Positions 1 to 6,000 of a DNA stretch of 6,800 nucleotides are shown piece after piece. Below the pieces are notes generated by a model. The model had not been told where the DNA came from. It saw only the letters and a list, made by a program, of their open reading frames with translations, and made no database searches. A program made the translations under genes and the position numbers. The DNA is from Actinomycetota bacterium. Its GTDB lineage: Bacteria > Actinomycetota > Actinomycetes > JACCUZ01. The number at the start of each line of letters is the position of its first letter. Within the stretch, counting starts at the first letter, position 1. The stretch covers positions 1 through 6,800 of the forward strand of contig JAVEDG010000059.1 in assembly GCA_030841245.1 (NCBI GenBank), in the 5' to 3' direction.

Positions 1-349
1 GCAGCGTCTGGCCGGACAGCAGCGGGACCAGCGCGTCCCCGCCAGGCGTCGCCGCGAGGACCCGGCCCCGGGCGTCGATCACCTGCACCAGCACCGTCCC
101 CCCGGACGCGGGGATGGACCGCGGCAGGTTCCCGGTGTCGATCAGCGTCGCGACGTCGGCGGCGCGCTGCCGGGCCGACGCGTCCAGCGAACCGATCAGG
201 GCACGGTGCAGGGCCAGCATCAGCAGGGCGGAGCCCACGGCCAGCACCAGCGCGACCAGCACCGTCGCGGTCAGCGTGAGGCGGCCGCGGACACCGATCC
301 GGTGCCGGACCGGTCCGGTGGCGAGCTCGTCCGTCGCGGGCTCAGCCAC
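1..349 (-). CDS. Sensor histidine kinase, N-terminal part (cut by window edge)
   Basis: Read on the minus strand from a GTG at 349-347, this frame stays open to the window edge (116 codons). It begins VAEPATDELATGPVRHRIGV. After a short basic cytoplasmic N-terminus comes a strongly hydrophobic helix at about residues 24-49. An extracytoplasmic region follows with the usual start of a kinase sensor domain (LDASARQRAADVATLID, then a predicted strand VLVQVIDARGRVLAA). The GTG start overlaps the stop of the response regulator by 8 nt (GTGGCTGA), so the two are translationally coupled, as is typical of OmpR-type two-component pairs. The family would autophosphorylate on a histidine and pass the phosphate to the regulator. 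The HAMP, HisKA and ATPase domains must lie outside the window, so the kinase assignment rests on gene order, the transmembrane helix and the sensor-like segment. The signal sensed cannot be read here. Confidence 0.85.
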   Translation of the reverse strand, partial: MAEPATDELATGPVRHRIGVRGRLTLTATVLVALVLAVGSALLMLALHRALIGSLDASARQRAADVATLIDTGNLPRSIPASGGTVLVQVIDARGRVLAATPGGDALVPLLSGQTL

Positions 350-1019
350 CGACGGCCACCAGCCGGTAGCCCGCGCCGCGGACGGTCTCGATCGAGCGGA
401 CGTCGAAGGGCGCGTCCACCTTACGACGGAGGTAGCCGACGTAGACCTCGACGACGTTGGGATCACCCGAGTAGTTGCTGTCCCACACGTGGCGCAGGAT
501 CTCGGACTTGGTCACCACCTCCCCGCGGCGACGCAACAGGAACTCCAGGAGCGAGAACTCCCGTGGGGTCAACGCGATGTCCGTCCCGTCGCGACGGACG
601 GCGCGGGTCGCGGGGTCCAGGGACAGCCCACCCGCCGTGAGCACAGCCGGCCGGTCGGGGGCACCCCGGCGCAGCAGTGCGCGCAAGCGGGCGACCAGCA
701 CCACGTAGGAGAAGGGTTTGGTGAGGTAGTCGTCGGCGCCGAGGTCGAGGCCGTCGGCCTCGTCGTACTCTCCGTCCTTGGCCGACAGCATGAGCACAGG
801 CACCCAGATGCCGGCCGCGCGCAGCTCCTGGCACACCCGGTAGCCCGACAGCCGCGGCAGCATGATGTCGAGCACCAGGGCGGCATAGTCGCCCTCCTTC
901 GCGAAGTGCAGGCCCTCCTCGCCGTCGTACGCGAGGTCGACCGTGAAGCCCTCGGCCTGCAGACCACGCCGCAGGGCCCGGGCCAGCCGGACCTCGTCCT
1001 CCACGACCAGGAGCTTCAC
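342..1019 (-). CDS. OmpR/PhoB-family two-component response regulator
   Basis: This is a cytoplasmic DNA-binding response regulator of 225 aa, a normal family length, when read from the GTG at 1019. The receiver domain covers about residues 1-118. The acidic pair is E7/D8 in LLVVEDE, the predicted phospho-acceptor is D51 (VLDIMLPRLSG), the conserved Ser/Thr is S79 (MLSAKDG) and the conserved lysine is K101 (YLTKPF). A winged-helix domain covers about 128-223 (LTPREFSLLEFLLRR, then VEVYVGYLRRKVD and the wing ending VRGAGYRL). I prefer GTG 1019 because MKLLVVEDE is the canonical opening and a GGCAGG box lies 9 nt upstream. An in-frame ATG at 1040 would add seven residues with no clear ribosome binding site. 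It is co-transcribed with the downstream kinase (8-nt overlap) and divergent from the LolA-like/ABC operon, which is its most obvious candidate target. The target is inferred from position only. Confidence 0.95.
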   Translation of the reverse strand: MKLLVVEDEVRLARALRRGLQAEGFTVDLAYDGEEGLHFAKEGDYAALVLDIMLPRLSGYRVCQELRAAGIWVPVLMLSAKDGEYDEADGLDLGADDYLTKPFSYVVLVARLRALLRRGAPDRPAVLTAGGLSLDPATRAVRRDGTDIALTPREFSLLEFLLRRRGEVVTKSEILRHVWDSNYSGDPNVVEVYVGYLRRKVDAPFDVRSIETVRGAGYRLVAVGG

Positions 1020-1115
1020 GGTGCCCAGCCTGCCGCCCATCGGCGCTGCTGTCGCCCGATGTCCGGCCGGCGCCTCTCAGGCTCGTCACAGGACGGGCGG
1101 GGCACAGTGGTGGCC
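1020..1115. promoter_or_regulatory. Divergent intergenic region with imperfect inverted repeat
   Basis: This gap of about 90 nt separates the minus-strand response regulator from the plus-strand LolA-like gene and must carry the promoters for both. I see no convincing -35/-10 pair. It does contain an inverted repeat, CATCGG at 1038-1043 and CCGATG at 1056-1061, with a 12-nt spacer. A further CG on each inner flank also matches if one base is bulged. Such a site could be an operator, but OmpR-type regulators more often bind direct repeats, so its role is open. A purine-rich stretch at 1091-1102 is the likely Shine-Dalgarno region for the rightward gene. Confidence 0.4.
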
Positions 1116-2216
1116 ATGAGCTCCCCCGCCCTCAGTCGTCGCGTCGTCTGGCTCGTGCCGGCCGCGGTCGTTCTCGTCGTCCTGGTCTCGATCACGATCC
1201 CGCGGGTCGTCGCCAGCGCAGCCCCCTCGCTCCCGCACCGGTCGGCCGCCCAGCTCCTGGTCGATGTCGCCCACTCGGGGCACACGCCCCTCGCCGGGAC
1301 CGTCGTGGAGACGGCCCGCCTCGGGCTGCCGGCGCTGCCCGAGGTCGGCGACACCTCGATCTCCCCGACGTCCCTGCTGGCCGGCTCGCACACCGCCCGG
1401 GTCTGGTACGACGGGCGCAACAGCTCCCGCATCGCCCTGGTCAGCAACCTGGCCGAGACCGACCTGCTGCGCAACGGCCGCGACGTCTGGCTCTGGACCA
1501 GCGGCAAGAACACCGCACAGCACGCCCGGCTGCCCGCCTCCGCGCCCCAGGGTGTCGAGACGCCGAGCCCGACCCTGACCCCGCAGGACGCCGCCCGTCG
1601 TGCGCTCGCCGCGGTCGACCCGTCGACGCGAGTCACTGTCGACGGCACCGCGAAGGTGGCCGGCCGCTCGGCGTACGAGCTCGTGCTGCAGCCGCGAGAC
1701 CACCGCTCACTCGTCGGCGACGTCCGGATCGCGGTCGACAGCGCGACCGGGGTGCCGCTTCGGGTCCAGGTGCACGCCCGTGGGGCCACGGGACGGCCGG
1801 CCTTCGAGACGACGTTCACCTCGGTGAGCTTCAGCCGGCCCTCCGCCGACGTCTTCCGCTTCTCGCCGCCGCCCGGTGCGAAGGTCTCGACCCTCGGGCT
1901 GCCGACCTCGAGCAAGGGCTCGGGCCCGGCGGTCGACCACCCGGACACCAAGCCGGTGGTGCACGGCTCCGGCTGGGCCGCGGTGGTGGAGCTGTCAGGG
2001 GTGTCGCTGCCGCAGTCCGGCGGCCCGGCCGACGGCGGCCGGGAGTCCGGCGGCAACCTGCTCTCCTCCATGGGCCAGGCCATGACCCCCGTGCACGGAG
2101 CGTTCGGCACCGGTCAGGAGCTGCGCACCACACTGGTGAGCTTCCTGCTGCTCGACGACGGTCGGCTCTTCGTCGGCGCAGTCCCCCCAGCCGTGCTCGA
2201 GCAGGCCGCCTCATGA
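1116..2216 (+). CDS. LolA/RseB-like exported or membrane-anchored protein
   Basis: The product is 366 aa from ATG 1116. Residues 10-29 form a signal peptide or N-terminal membrane anchor (VVWLVPAAVVLVVLVSITIP). It has no lipobox cysteine, so it is not an obvious lipoprotein. The region at about 45-250 has the look of the LolA/DUF2092/RseB-N fold: LAGTVVETARLGLPALP, then repeated beta-strand segments (HTARVWYDG, DVWLWTSG, AYELVLQPRD, VRIAVDSATGVPLRVQVH) and FRFSPPPGAKV. A linker rich in Gly, Ser and Pro and a short C-terminal domain (about 285-366) follow. The stop overlaps the ABC ATPase start by 4 nt (ATGA), so it is translated with the transporter and probably acts as its extracytoplasmic partner or as an envelope-state sensor. 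In-frame GTGs at 1107 and 1110 are possible starts and sit better with the purine tract at 1091-1102. Family assignment is by pattern recognition. The lipid or peptide it binds, if any, is unknown. Confidence 0.8.
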   Translation: MSSPALSRRVVWLVPAAVVLVVLVSITIPRVVASAAPSLPHRSAAQLLVDVAHSGHTPLAGTVVETARLGLPALPEVGDTSISPTSLLAGSHTARVWYDGRNSSRIALVSNLAETDLLRNGRDVWLWTSGKNTAQHARLPASAPQGVETPSPTLTPQDAARRALAAVDPSTRVTVDGTAKVAGRSAYELVLQPRDHRSLVGDVRIAVDSATGVPLRVQVHARGATGRPAFETTFTSVSFSRPSADVFRFSPPPGAKVSTLGLPTSSKGSGPAVDHPDTKPVVHGSGWAAVVELSGVSLPQSGGPADGGRESGGNLLSSMGQAMTPVHGAFGTGQELRTTLVSFLLLDDGRLFVGAVPPAVLEQAAS

Positions 2217-3202
2217 CGGCGGAGGTGCGGGTCACCGACCGGGCCGAGCCCCAGGCCGGTGCACGACCCGCAACGGCCGCGATCACCACGACCGGGCTGA
2301 CCAAGCGGTTCCCTGGCGGGCAGGTCGCGGTCGACGCCGTCGACCTCGACGTGCCACGCGGTTCCGTCTACGGCTTCCTCGGGCCCAACGGGTCGGGCAA
2401 GACCACCACGATCCGCATGCTGCTCGGCCTGGTCGGGGCAACGGCGGGCACCCACGAGCTGCTCGGGGTCCAGATGCCGCGCGGCGGGCTCGACGTGCTG
2501 CCCCGCGTCGGAGCGCTGGTCGAGGGTCCCGCGTTCCACCCGTACCTCGGCGGGCGCGACAACCTGCTGCGGCTGGACTCCGGCGACCGCACGGCGCCCG
2601 GCCGGGAGTCTCGCCAACGGGTGGACCTGGCCCTGGAACGGGTCGGGCTCAGCGCGGCCGCGCGCAAGCGCTACCGCAAGTACTCCCTTGGGATGCGCCA
2701 ACGGCTGGGGCTCGCCGCTGCCCTGCTGCGCCCGCGAGACCTGCTGGTGCTGGACGAGCCGACCAACGGCCTGGACCCGCAGGGCACCCGCGAGGTGCGC
2801 AACCTGCTCCGCGAGGCGAGCACCGAGGGCGCGACCGTCTTCGTCTCGTCCCACCTGCTCAGCGAGATCGAGCAGGTCTGCACCCACGTCGGCGTGATGA
2901 GCCACGGGCGGCTGGTGTTCCAGGGCTCGCTCCCCGAGCTGCGTGCGGCGGCGGGGCTGCGGGTGCGCATCGAGACCACACGACCGGAGGCGGCGTCCGA
3001 GGTGCTCCGCCGGCTCGGGACAGGCAAGCCCGAGCTGCGACCGAACGGCGTCGTTGCCGAGCTCGGCACGGTGCCCAGCGATCAGGTCACCGCCGAGCTC
3101 GTCGCACACGGTGTCGACGTGCGTCAGCTGGTGGTCGAACGACCCGATCTCGAGGAGCTGTTCGTGGGCCTGACGGGGGAGGGCTTCGATGTCGACGAGT
3201 GA
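2213..3202 (+). CDS. ABC transporter ATP-binding protein (BcrA/DrrA exporter type)
   Basis: This is a cytoplasmic ATPase subunit of an ABC-2 exporter, 329 aa. All nucleotide-binding motifs are present: Walker A GPNGSGKT (57-64), signature YSLGMRQRLGLA (157-168), Walker B LLVLDEPTNGLD (177-188, catalytic E182) and the switch histidine H214 in SSHLL. At the Q-loop position it reads VGALVEGPAFHPYL (residues 99-112), with Glu where most families have Gln. This is familiar from BcrA-like antibiotic or lantibiotic exporters. About 100 C-terminal residues after the ATPase core (LRVRIETTRPEA onward) form the extra domain usual in DrrA/BcrA proteins. The start at ATG 2213 is set by the 4-nt overlap with the LolA-like gene. 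The first 23 residues are an unstructured-looking leader before the core. It overlaps the permease gene by 14 nt. The substrate cannot be told from sequence; peptide, drug and lipid are all possible. Confidence 0.95.
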   Translation: MTAEVRVTDRAEPQAGARPATAAITTTGLTKRFPGGQVAVDAVDLDVPRGSVYGFLGPNGSGKTTTIRMLLGLVGATAGTHELLGVQMPRGGLDVLPRVGALVEGPAFHPYLGGRDNLLRLDSGDRTAPGRESRQRVDLALERVGLSAAARKRYRKYSLGMRQRLGLAAALLRPRDLLVLDEPTNGLDPQGTREVRNLLREASTEGATVFVSSHLLSEIEQVCTHVGVMSHGRLVFQGSLPELRAAAGLRVRIETTRPEAASEVLRRLGTGKPELRPNGVVAELGTVPSDQVTAELVAHGVDVRQLVVERPDLEELFVGLTGEGFDVDE

Positions 3203-4070
3203 CGCCCTGATCGGTGGCCGGTCCGCGGGACCGGACGCCCCCGCCGTACGCCGGCACGGTCTCGACCTGCGACTGTTCCGGTCCGAGCTGCGACTCGTGC
3301 TGCGCAGGCGACGCAACCTGGCGCTGATCGCGGTGCTGTGCTGCTTCCCGGTCCTCATCGGCGTCGCCGTGCGGGCGTCGGCTCCGGCCAACGGCGACGG
3401 CCCGCCGTTCCTGAGCCAGGTGACCAGCAACGGGCTGTTCCTCGTGTTCACCGCACTGACCGTGCTGCTCCCGTTCTTCCTGCCGCTCGCGGTGTCGGTG
3501 GCCTCCGGTGAGGCGGTGGCCGGCGAGGCGAACATCGGCACGCTGCGAAGCCTGCTCGTCGTACCCGTGTCGAGGACCCGGCTGCTCGGTGTGAAGTACG
3601 CCGGCTCCGTGGTGTTCTCCTTCGTCTGCGCTGCCTCGGTCGCGGTGGTCGGCCTCGTCGTGGGGCTGCTGCTGTTCCCGCACGGTGACGTGACCCTGCT
3701 GTCCGGGACGACGATCTCCTACGCAGACGCGCTGTGGCGGGCGTTGCTGGTCCTGGGTTACGTGACGGCGATGCTCGCGGGGCTGTGCGCCATCGGCCTG
3801 TTCGTGTCGACCCTCACCGAGGTGCCGATCGGGGCGATGGCGGCGACCGCGGTGCTGGCGATCGTCAGCGAGATCGCCGACAGCATCCCGCAGATCAACG
3901 CCGTCCACCCGTACCTGTTCTCGCACCCGTGGATGAGCTTCGGCGAGCTGCTGCGCTCGCCGATCGGCTGGCACGGCCTGCAGACCGGGCTGCTGACCCA
4001 GCTGGTCTACGTCGCGATCTTCCTGCCCGCTGCCTGGGCCCGCCTGCAGTCCAAGGACATCACCTCCTGA
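3189..4070 (+). CDS. ABC-2 type transporter permease
   Basis: This membrane subunit of 293 aa pairs with the ATPase upstream. After a soluble N-terminus with a basic amphipathic segment (RLFRSELRLVLRRRRN, 28-43) I see six hydrophobic helices at about 43-62, 82-106, 139-163, 183-208, 212-230 and 265-284, the usual ABC-2 topology. Between helices 2 and 3 lies GEANIGTLRSLLVVPVSRTR, the conserved cytoplasmic coupling segment of this family. The start is well supported: a strong GGGGGAGGG box at 3175-3183, inside the ATPase gene, lies 5 nt before ATG 3189, giving a 14-nt overlap. It is the last gene of the LolA-like/ATPase/permease operon. A 9-nt tandem repeat straddles its stop codon. Only one permease is present, so the transporter probably works as an ATPase dimer with a permease dimer (inference). 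Confidence 0.93.
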   Translation: MSTSDALIGGRSAGPDAPAVRRHGLDLRLFRSELRLVLRRRRNLALIAVLCCFPVLIGVAVRASAPANGDGPPFLSQVTSNGLFLVFTALTVLLPFFLPLAVSVASGEAVAGEANIGTLRSLLVVPVSRTRLLGVKYAGSVVFSFVCAASVAVVGLVVGLLLFPHGDVTLLSGTTISYADALWRALLVLGYVTAMLAGLCAIGLFVSTLTEVPIGAMAATAVLAIVSEIADSIPQINAVHPYLFSHPWMSFGELLRSPIGWHGLQTGLLTQLVYVAIFLPAAWARLQSKDITS

Positions 4071-4082
4071 GCTTCCTGAGCT
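4065..4082 (+). repeat. Perfect 9-nt tandem repeat across permease stop codon
   Basis: TCCTGAGCT occurs twice in tandem at 4065-4073 and 4074-4082. The first copy contains the TGA stop of the permease gene. The arrangement also allows a weak 5-bp hairpin (GAGCT 4069-4073 with AGCTC 4079-4083, 5-nt loop). There is no T-tract, so it is not a convincing terminator. It is most simply a small slippage duplication. Confidence 0.6.
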
Positions 4083-4088
4083 CCCCGG

Positions 4089-4118
4089 ACCGATGAGTTC
4101 TGCCGGGCCGGCCGGTCT
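4089..4118 (+). promoter_or_regulatory. Candidate ECF promoter, copy 1 (upstream of sigma gene)
   Basis: ACCGATGAGTTCT at 4089-4101 is followed after 12 nt by GGTC at 4114-4117, which reads GGTCTAC with its flank. The same 13-mer, with a GTC-containing box at the identical offset, recurs at 5830. A GATGAGTT-type -35 and a GGTC-type -10 about 16-17 nt apart fit the general form of ECF promoters, which have bipartite boxes and a -10 around GTC. The predicted transcription start near 4124 leaves a leader of about 34 nt before the sigma gene ATG at 4158. Autoregulation by the downstream sigma factor is inferred from position and from the shared element. Confidence 0.6.
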
Positions 4119-4157
4119 ACCTCCTCGAGCCGCCCCGCGACGAGTCTGGAGGCTGCC

Positions 4158-5174
4158 ATGACCCAGCTGAGCGTGCGCTCGGTCGACGAGGACTTCGACG
4201 AGGTCACCCGGCCCTACCGTCGTGAGCTGCTGGCCCACTGCTACCGGATGCTCGGCTCGGTCCATGAGGCCGAGGACCTGGTGCAGGAGACCTACCTGCG
4301 GGCCTGGCGGGCGTACGACGGCTTCGAGGGCCGTTCCTCGCTGCGGACCTGGCTGTACCGGATCGCCACCAACGCGTGCCTCAACGCGCTGGACAGCCGC
4401 CGCCGGCGGCCACTGCCGACCGGGCTCGGCGCACCGAGCTCGGACCCTGCGGACCCGCTCGTCGAGCGCGGCGAGGTGCCCTGGCTGGAGCCGGTCCCCG
4501 ACGCCCTGGTGATGGGTGAGTCGGCCGACCCGGCGACTGTCGTCACCACGAGGTCCAGCGTCCGGCTGGCCCTGGTCGCCGCCCTGCAGCACCTCCCACC
4601 GCGCCAGCGCGCCGTGCTGGTCCTGCGCGAGGTCATGCGGATGTCGGCCGCCGAGGTGGCCGAGATGCTCGACACGACGGTGGCAGCCGTCAACAGCAGC
4701 CTGCAGCGGGCGCGCGCCCAGCTCGCCGCTGCTGGGCTGAGCGAGGACGACGTCACCGAGCCCACCGACCCGCGTCGGCGAGCCCTCCTGGAGAGCTACG
4801 TCAAGGCGCTGGAGGCCAAGGACGTCCGGGCCATCGCTGCCGTGTTCGCCGAGGATGCGATCTGGGAGATGCCGCCCTTCGTCTCGTGGTACCGCGGTGC
4901 GGACGCGATCGGCGAGCTGGTCGGCACGCACTGCCCGGCCGAGCCGGGCGGTCTGCGCGCCGTGCCCACCTCGGCCAACGGAGCCCCGGCGTACGCCATC
5001 TACCTGCGTGACGAGGACGGCGGCTGGGACGCCTTCCAGCTGCACGTGCTCACCGTGACGGGCGAGCGCATCAGCCACGTCGTGTCCTTCTTCGACCTGA
5101 CGCTGTTCCCGACCTTCGGCCTGCCGATGCGCCTCGACGCTGCCGACGTGGCCGGCGACGCGGCCGCCGGCTGA
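4158..5174 (+). CDS. ECF sigma-70 factor with C-terminal SnoaL-like domain (TIGR02960/SigG-like)
   Basis: This is an RNA polymerase sigma subunit of 338 aa, about 140 residues longer than a bare ECF factor. Region 2 spans about residues 17-82 (RPYRRELLAHCYRMLGS, EAEDLVQETYLRAW, RTWLYRIATNACLNAL). Region 4 is at about 137-190 (LQHLPPRQRAVLVLREVM, then the helix-turn-helix MSAAEVAEMLDTTVAAVNSS). A SnoaL/NTF2-like domain follows at about 206-320 (LLESYVKALEAKDVRAIAAVF, EMPPFVSWYRG, HVLTVTGERISHVVSFFD, FGLP). These C-terminal motifs match the TIGR02960 group, to which mycobacterial SigG belongs. In sigma factors of this build the fused domain is thought to replace a separate anti-sigma factor, and none is encoded nearby. 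The start ATG 4158 has GGAGG at 4148-4152, 5 nt upstream. It is probably autoregulated through the element at 4089 and co-transcribed with the DinB-like gene 10 nt downstream. Confidence 0.95.
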   Translation: MTQLSVRSVDEDFDEVTRPYRRELLAHCYRMLGSVHEAEDLVQETYLRAWRAYDGFEGRSSLRTWLYRIATNACLNALDSRRRRPLPTGLGAPSSDPADPLVERGEVPWLEPVPDALVMGESADPATVVTTRSSVRLALVAALQHLPPRQRAVLVLREVMRMSAAEVAEMLDTTVAAVNSSLQRARAQLAAAGLSEDDVTEPTDPRRRALLESYVKALEAKDVRAIAAVFAEDAIWEMPPFVSWYRGADAIGELVGTHCPAEPGGLRAVPTSANGAPAYAIYLRDEDGGWDAFQLHVLTVTGERISHVVSFFDLTLFPTFGLPMRLDAADVAGDAAAG

Positions 5175-5184
5175 GTCGGCCGCG

Positions 5185-5775
5185 ATGAACGCAGCCCCGA
5201 CCTTGGCGGCCAACGGTGTCGCCCTGCTCGAGCGGGCGATGGGCTACACCATGGGCTCGCTCGCGCTGGTGACTCCGGCCGCGATGCGTGACCCGACGCC
5301 GTGTCGCGGCTGGGACCTGCGCACGCTGTTGCTGCACATGAACCACTCACTCGCGACCATGCACGAGGCGATCGCCCACGGTTACCTCGGCATCGACGAC
5401 TTCACGGGGCCGGACGCGTTGCTGACCGACCTGCGGACCGACCCGGTCGTGGCCCTCGAGGAGCGCGGCGCCGTGATGCTGCGCGCCTGGGCGGACGCCT
5501 CGGGCGATGTCTCGGTGGCCGGCCGGCCGCTGAGCGCGGGCATCGTGGCGGGCGCCGGCGCCGTCGAGGTCGCGGTGCACGGCTGGGACGTGTCGGCGGC
5601 CTGCCGAGCGGACCGGCCGATCCCACCGGTGCTGGCCGACGAGCTGCACGACCTGTGCCTCGTCCTGGTCGGCGATGGTGACCGGCCGCTCACCTTCGCC
5701 GGCGCCGTCGAGGTGCCGCCGACCGCCGCACCCAGCGACCGCCTGCTCGGCTTCCTCGGGCGACGAGCGCACTGA
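5185..5775 (+). CDS. TIGR03086-family metal-binding protein (DinB fold, maleylpyruvate isomerase-like)
   Basis: The product is a 196-aa predicted cytoplasmic helical-bundle protein. The N-terminus carries LERAMGYTMGSLALVTPAAM and the typical TPCRGWDLRTLLLHMNHS. H51, E128 and H132 (in VEVAVHGWD) are placed like the His/Glu/His zinc site of mycothiol-dependent maleylpyruvate isomerase, including the four-residue E-to-H spacing. The end APSDRLLGFLGRRA is the standard C-terminus of TIGR03086 proteins. The family belongs to the DinB/YfiT superfamily of metal-dependent, often thiol-dependent, enzymes; most members have no known substrate. It starts 10 nt after the sigma factor stop with only a weak ribosome binding site, so it is probably translated from the sigma factor mRNA by coupling. 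The pairing suggests a thiol or detoxification function under the sigma factor's control (inference). Confidence 0.88.
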   Translation: MNAAPTLAANGVALLERAMGYTMGSLALVTPAAMRDPTPCRGWDLRTLLLHMNHSLATMHEAIAHGYLGIDDFTGPDALLTDLRTDPVVALEERGAVMLRAWADASGDVSVAGRPLSAGIVAGAGAVEVAVHGWDVSAACRADRPIPPVLADELHDLCLVLVGDGDRPLTFAGAVEVPPTAAPSDRLLGFLGRRAH

Positions 5776-5782
5776 CGAGGTA

Positions 5783-5828
5783 GGGCGGCGCGCCCGCTTC
5801 GTCACCGGCCGGTGTGCGGCGTGCGCCG
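5783..5828. other. Cluster of short hairpins and a 12-nt palindrome
   Basis: Just after the DinB-like gene lie three small dyads: GGGCG-GCG-CGCCC (5783-5795), the perfect palindrome CACCGGCCGGTG (5803-5814) and CGGCG-TG-CGCCG (5817-5828). They fill the space between that gene and the promoter-like element at 5830. Any could form part of a GC-rich terminator, but none is followed by a T-tract, and short dyads are common by chance at this base composition. The palindrome could also be an operator just upstream of the promoter. Confidence 0.35.
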
Positions 5829-5829
5829 A

Positions 5830-5859
5830 ACCGATGAGTTCTCGGCCACGTAGTAGTCG
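5830..5859 (+). promoter_or_regulatory. Candidate ECF promoter, copy 2 (upstream of small ORF)
   Basis: ACCGATGAGTTCT at 5830-5842 is an exact copy of the element at 4089. The spacer differs completely, yet AGTC (5855-5858) falls at the same offset as GGTC in the first copy, so the conserved parts are just the two boxes expected of a promoter. The small ORF's ATG is 44 nt past the -10-like box, against 41 nt for the sigma gene. The -10 extension differs (AGTCGGT against GGTCTAC), so the strength of the second promoter is uncertain. Confidence 0.55.
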
Positions 5860-5901
5860 GTAGAGGCAGCAGACACGAAGCAGCCGAGAGGGGTGCCAGA
5901 G

Positions 5902-5994
5902 ATGCGACAGACCCGGATCCGCAAGACCACGAGAGCCACGATCTTCGTCGACGTCGACCGGCGTGCCCCCTCTGGCCGCCTCCTGCCCTTCTAG
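5902..5994 (+). CDS. Small protein of 30 aa, unknown function
   Basis: An ATG at 5902 opens a 30-codon frame ending in TAG at 5992. The product starts MRQTRIRKTTRATIFVDVD and ends RRAPSGRLLPF. It is strongly basic at the N-terminus (R2, R5, R7, K8, R11), has a short hydrophobic strand-like centre (TIFVDVD) and no cysteines, signal peptide or membrane helix. Support for translation: a purine-rich GAGAGGGG box at 5886-5893 ends 8 nt before the ATG, most codons end in G or C as in the neighbours, a candidate ECF promoter lies 44 nt upstream, and a stem-loop begins 7 nt after the stop. I do not recognise a family. It could be a small basic effector, a leader peptide for the HD-GYP-like gene, or an accidental ORF inside a small RNA. 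Confidence 0.5.
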   Translation: MRQTRIRKTTRATIFVDVDRRAPSGRLLPF

Positions 5995-6000
5995 GAGACC

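Noticed and set aside
1020..1040. ATG 1040 as start of the response regulator
   Set aside because: It would add seven residues before the canonical receiver-domain opening and has no good ribosome binding site. GTG 1019 fits better, although the ATG cannot be excluded.
114..1115. In-frame upstream extension of the LolA-like gene to ATG 114 (would give 700 aa)
   Set aside because: The extension lies antisense to the well-supported response regulator and kinase, and its sequence is low-complexity and unlike a protein domain. The signal peptide or anchor starts cleanly after 1116.
1016..2110. 364-codon minus-strand open frame opposite the LolA-like gene
   Set aside because: No domain is seen, and the plus-strand frame has a signal peptide or anchor, fold-like strands and an operon overlap. 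A second gene here is not needed.
2114..3541. 475-codon minus-strand open frame
   Set aside because: Antisense shadow of the ABC ATPase and permease, whose motifs are complete on the plus strand. No recognisable domain is seen.
3929..3942. GGATGAGCTTCGG as a third copy of the GATGAGTT element
   Set aside because: It lies inside the permease coding sequence, differs at the key TT, and has no GTC box at the right spacing.
3087..5213. 708-codon minus-strand open frame
   Set aside because: It runs antisense to the ATPase end, the permease and the sigma gene. Its translation is rich in R, G, Q and H with no domain, as expected for an antisense shadow at high GC.
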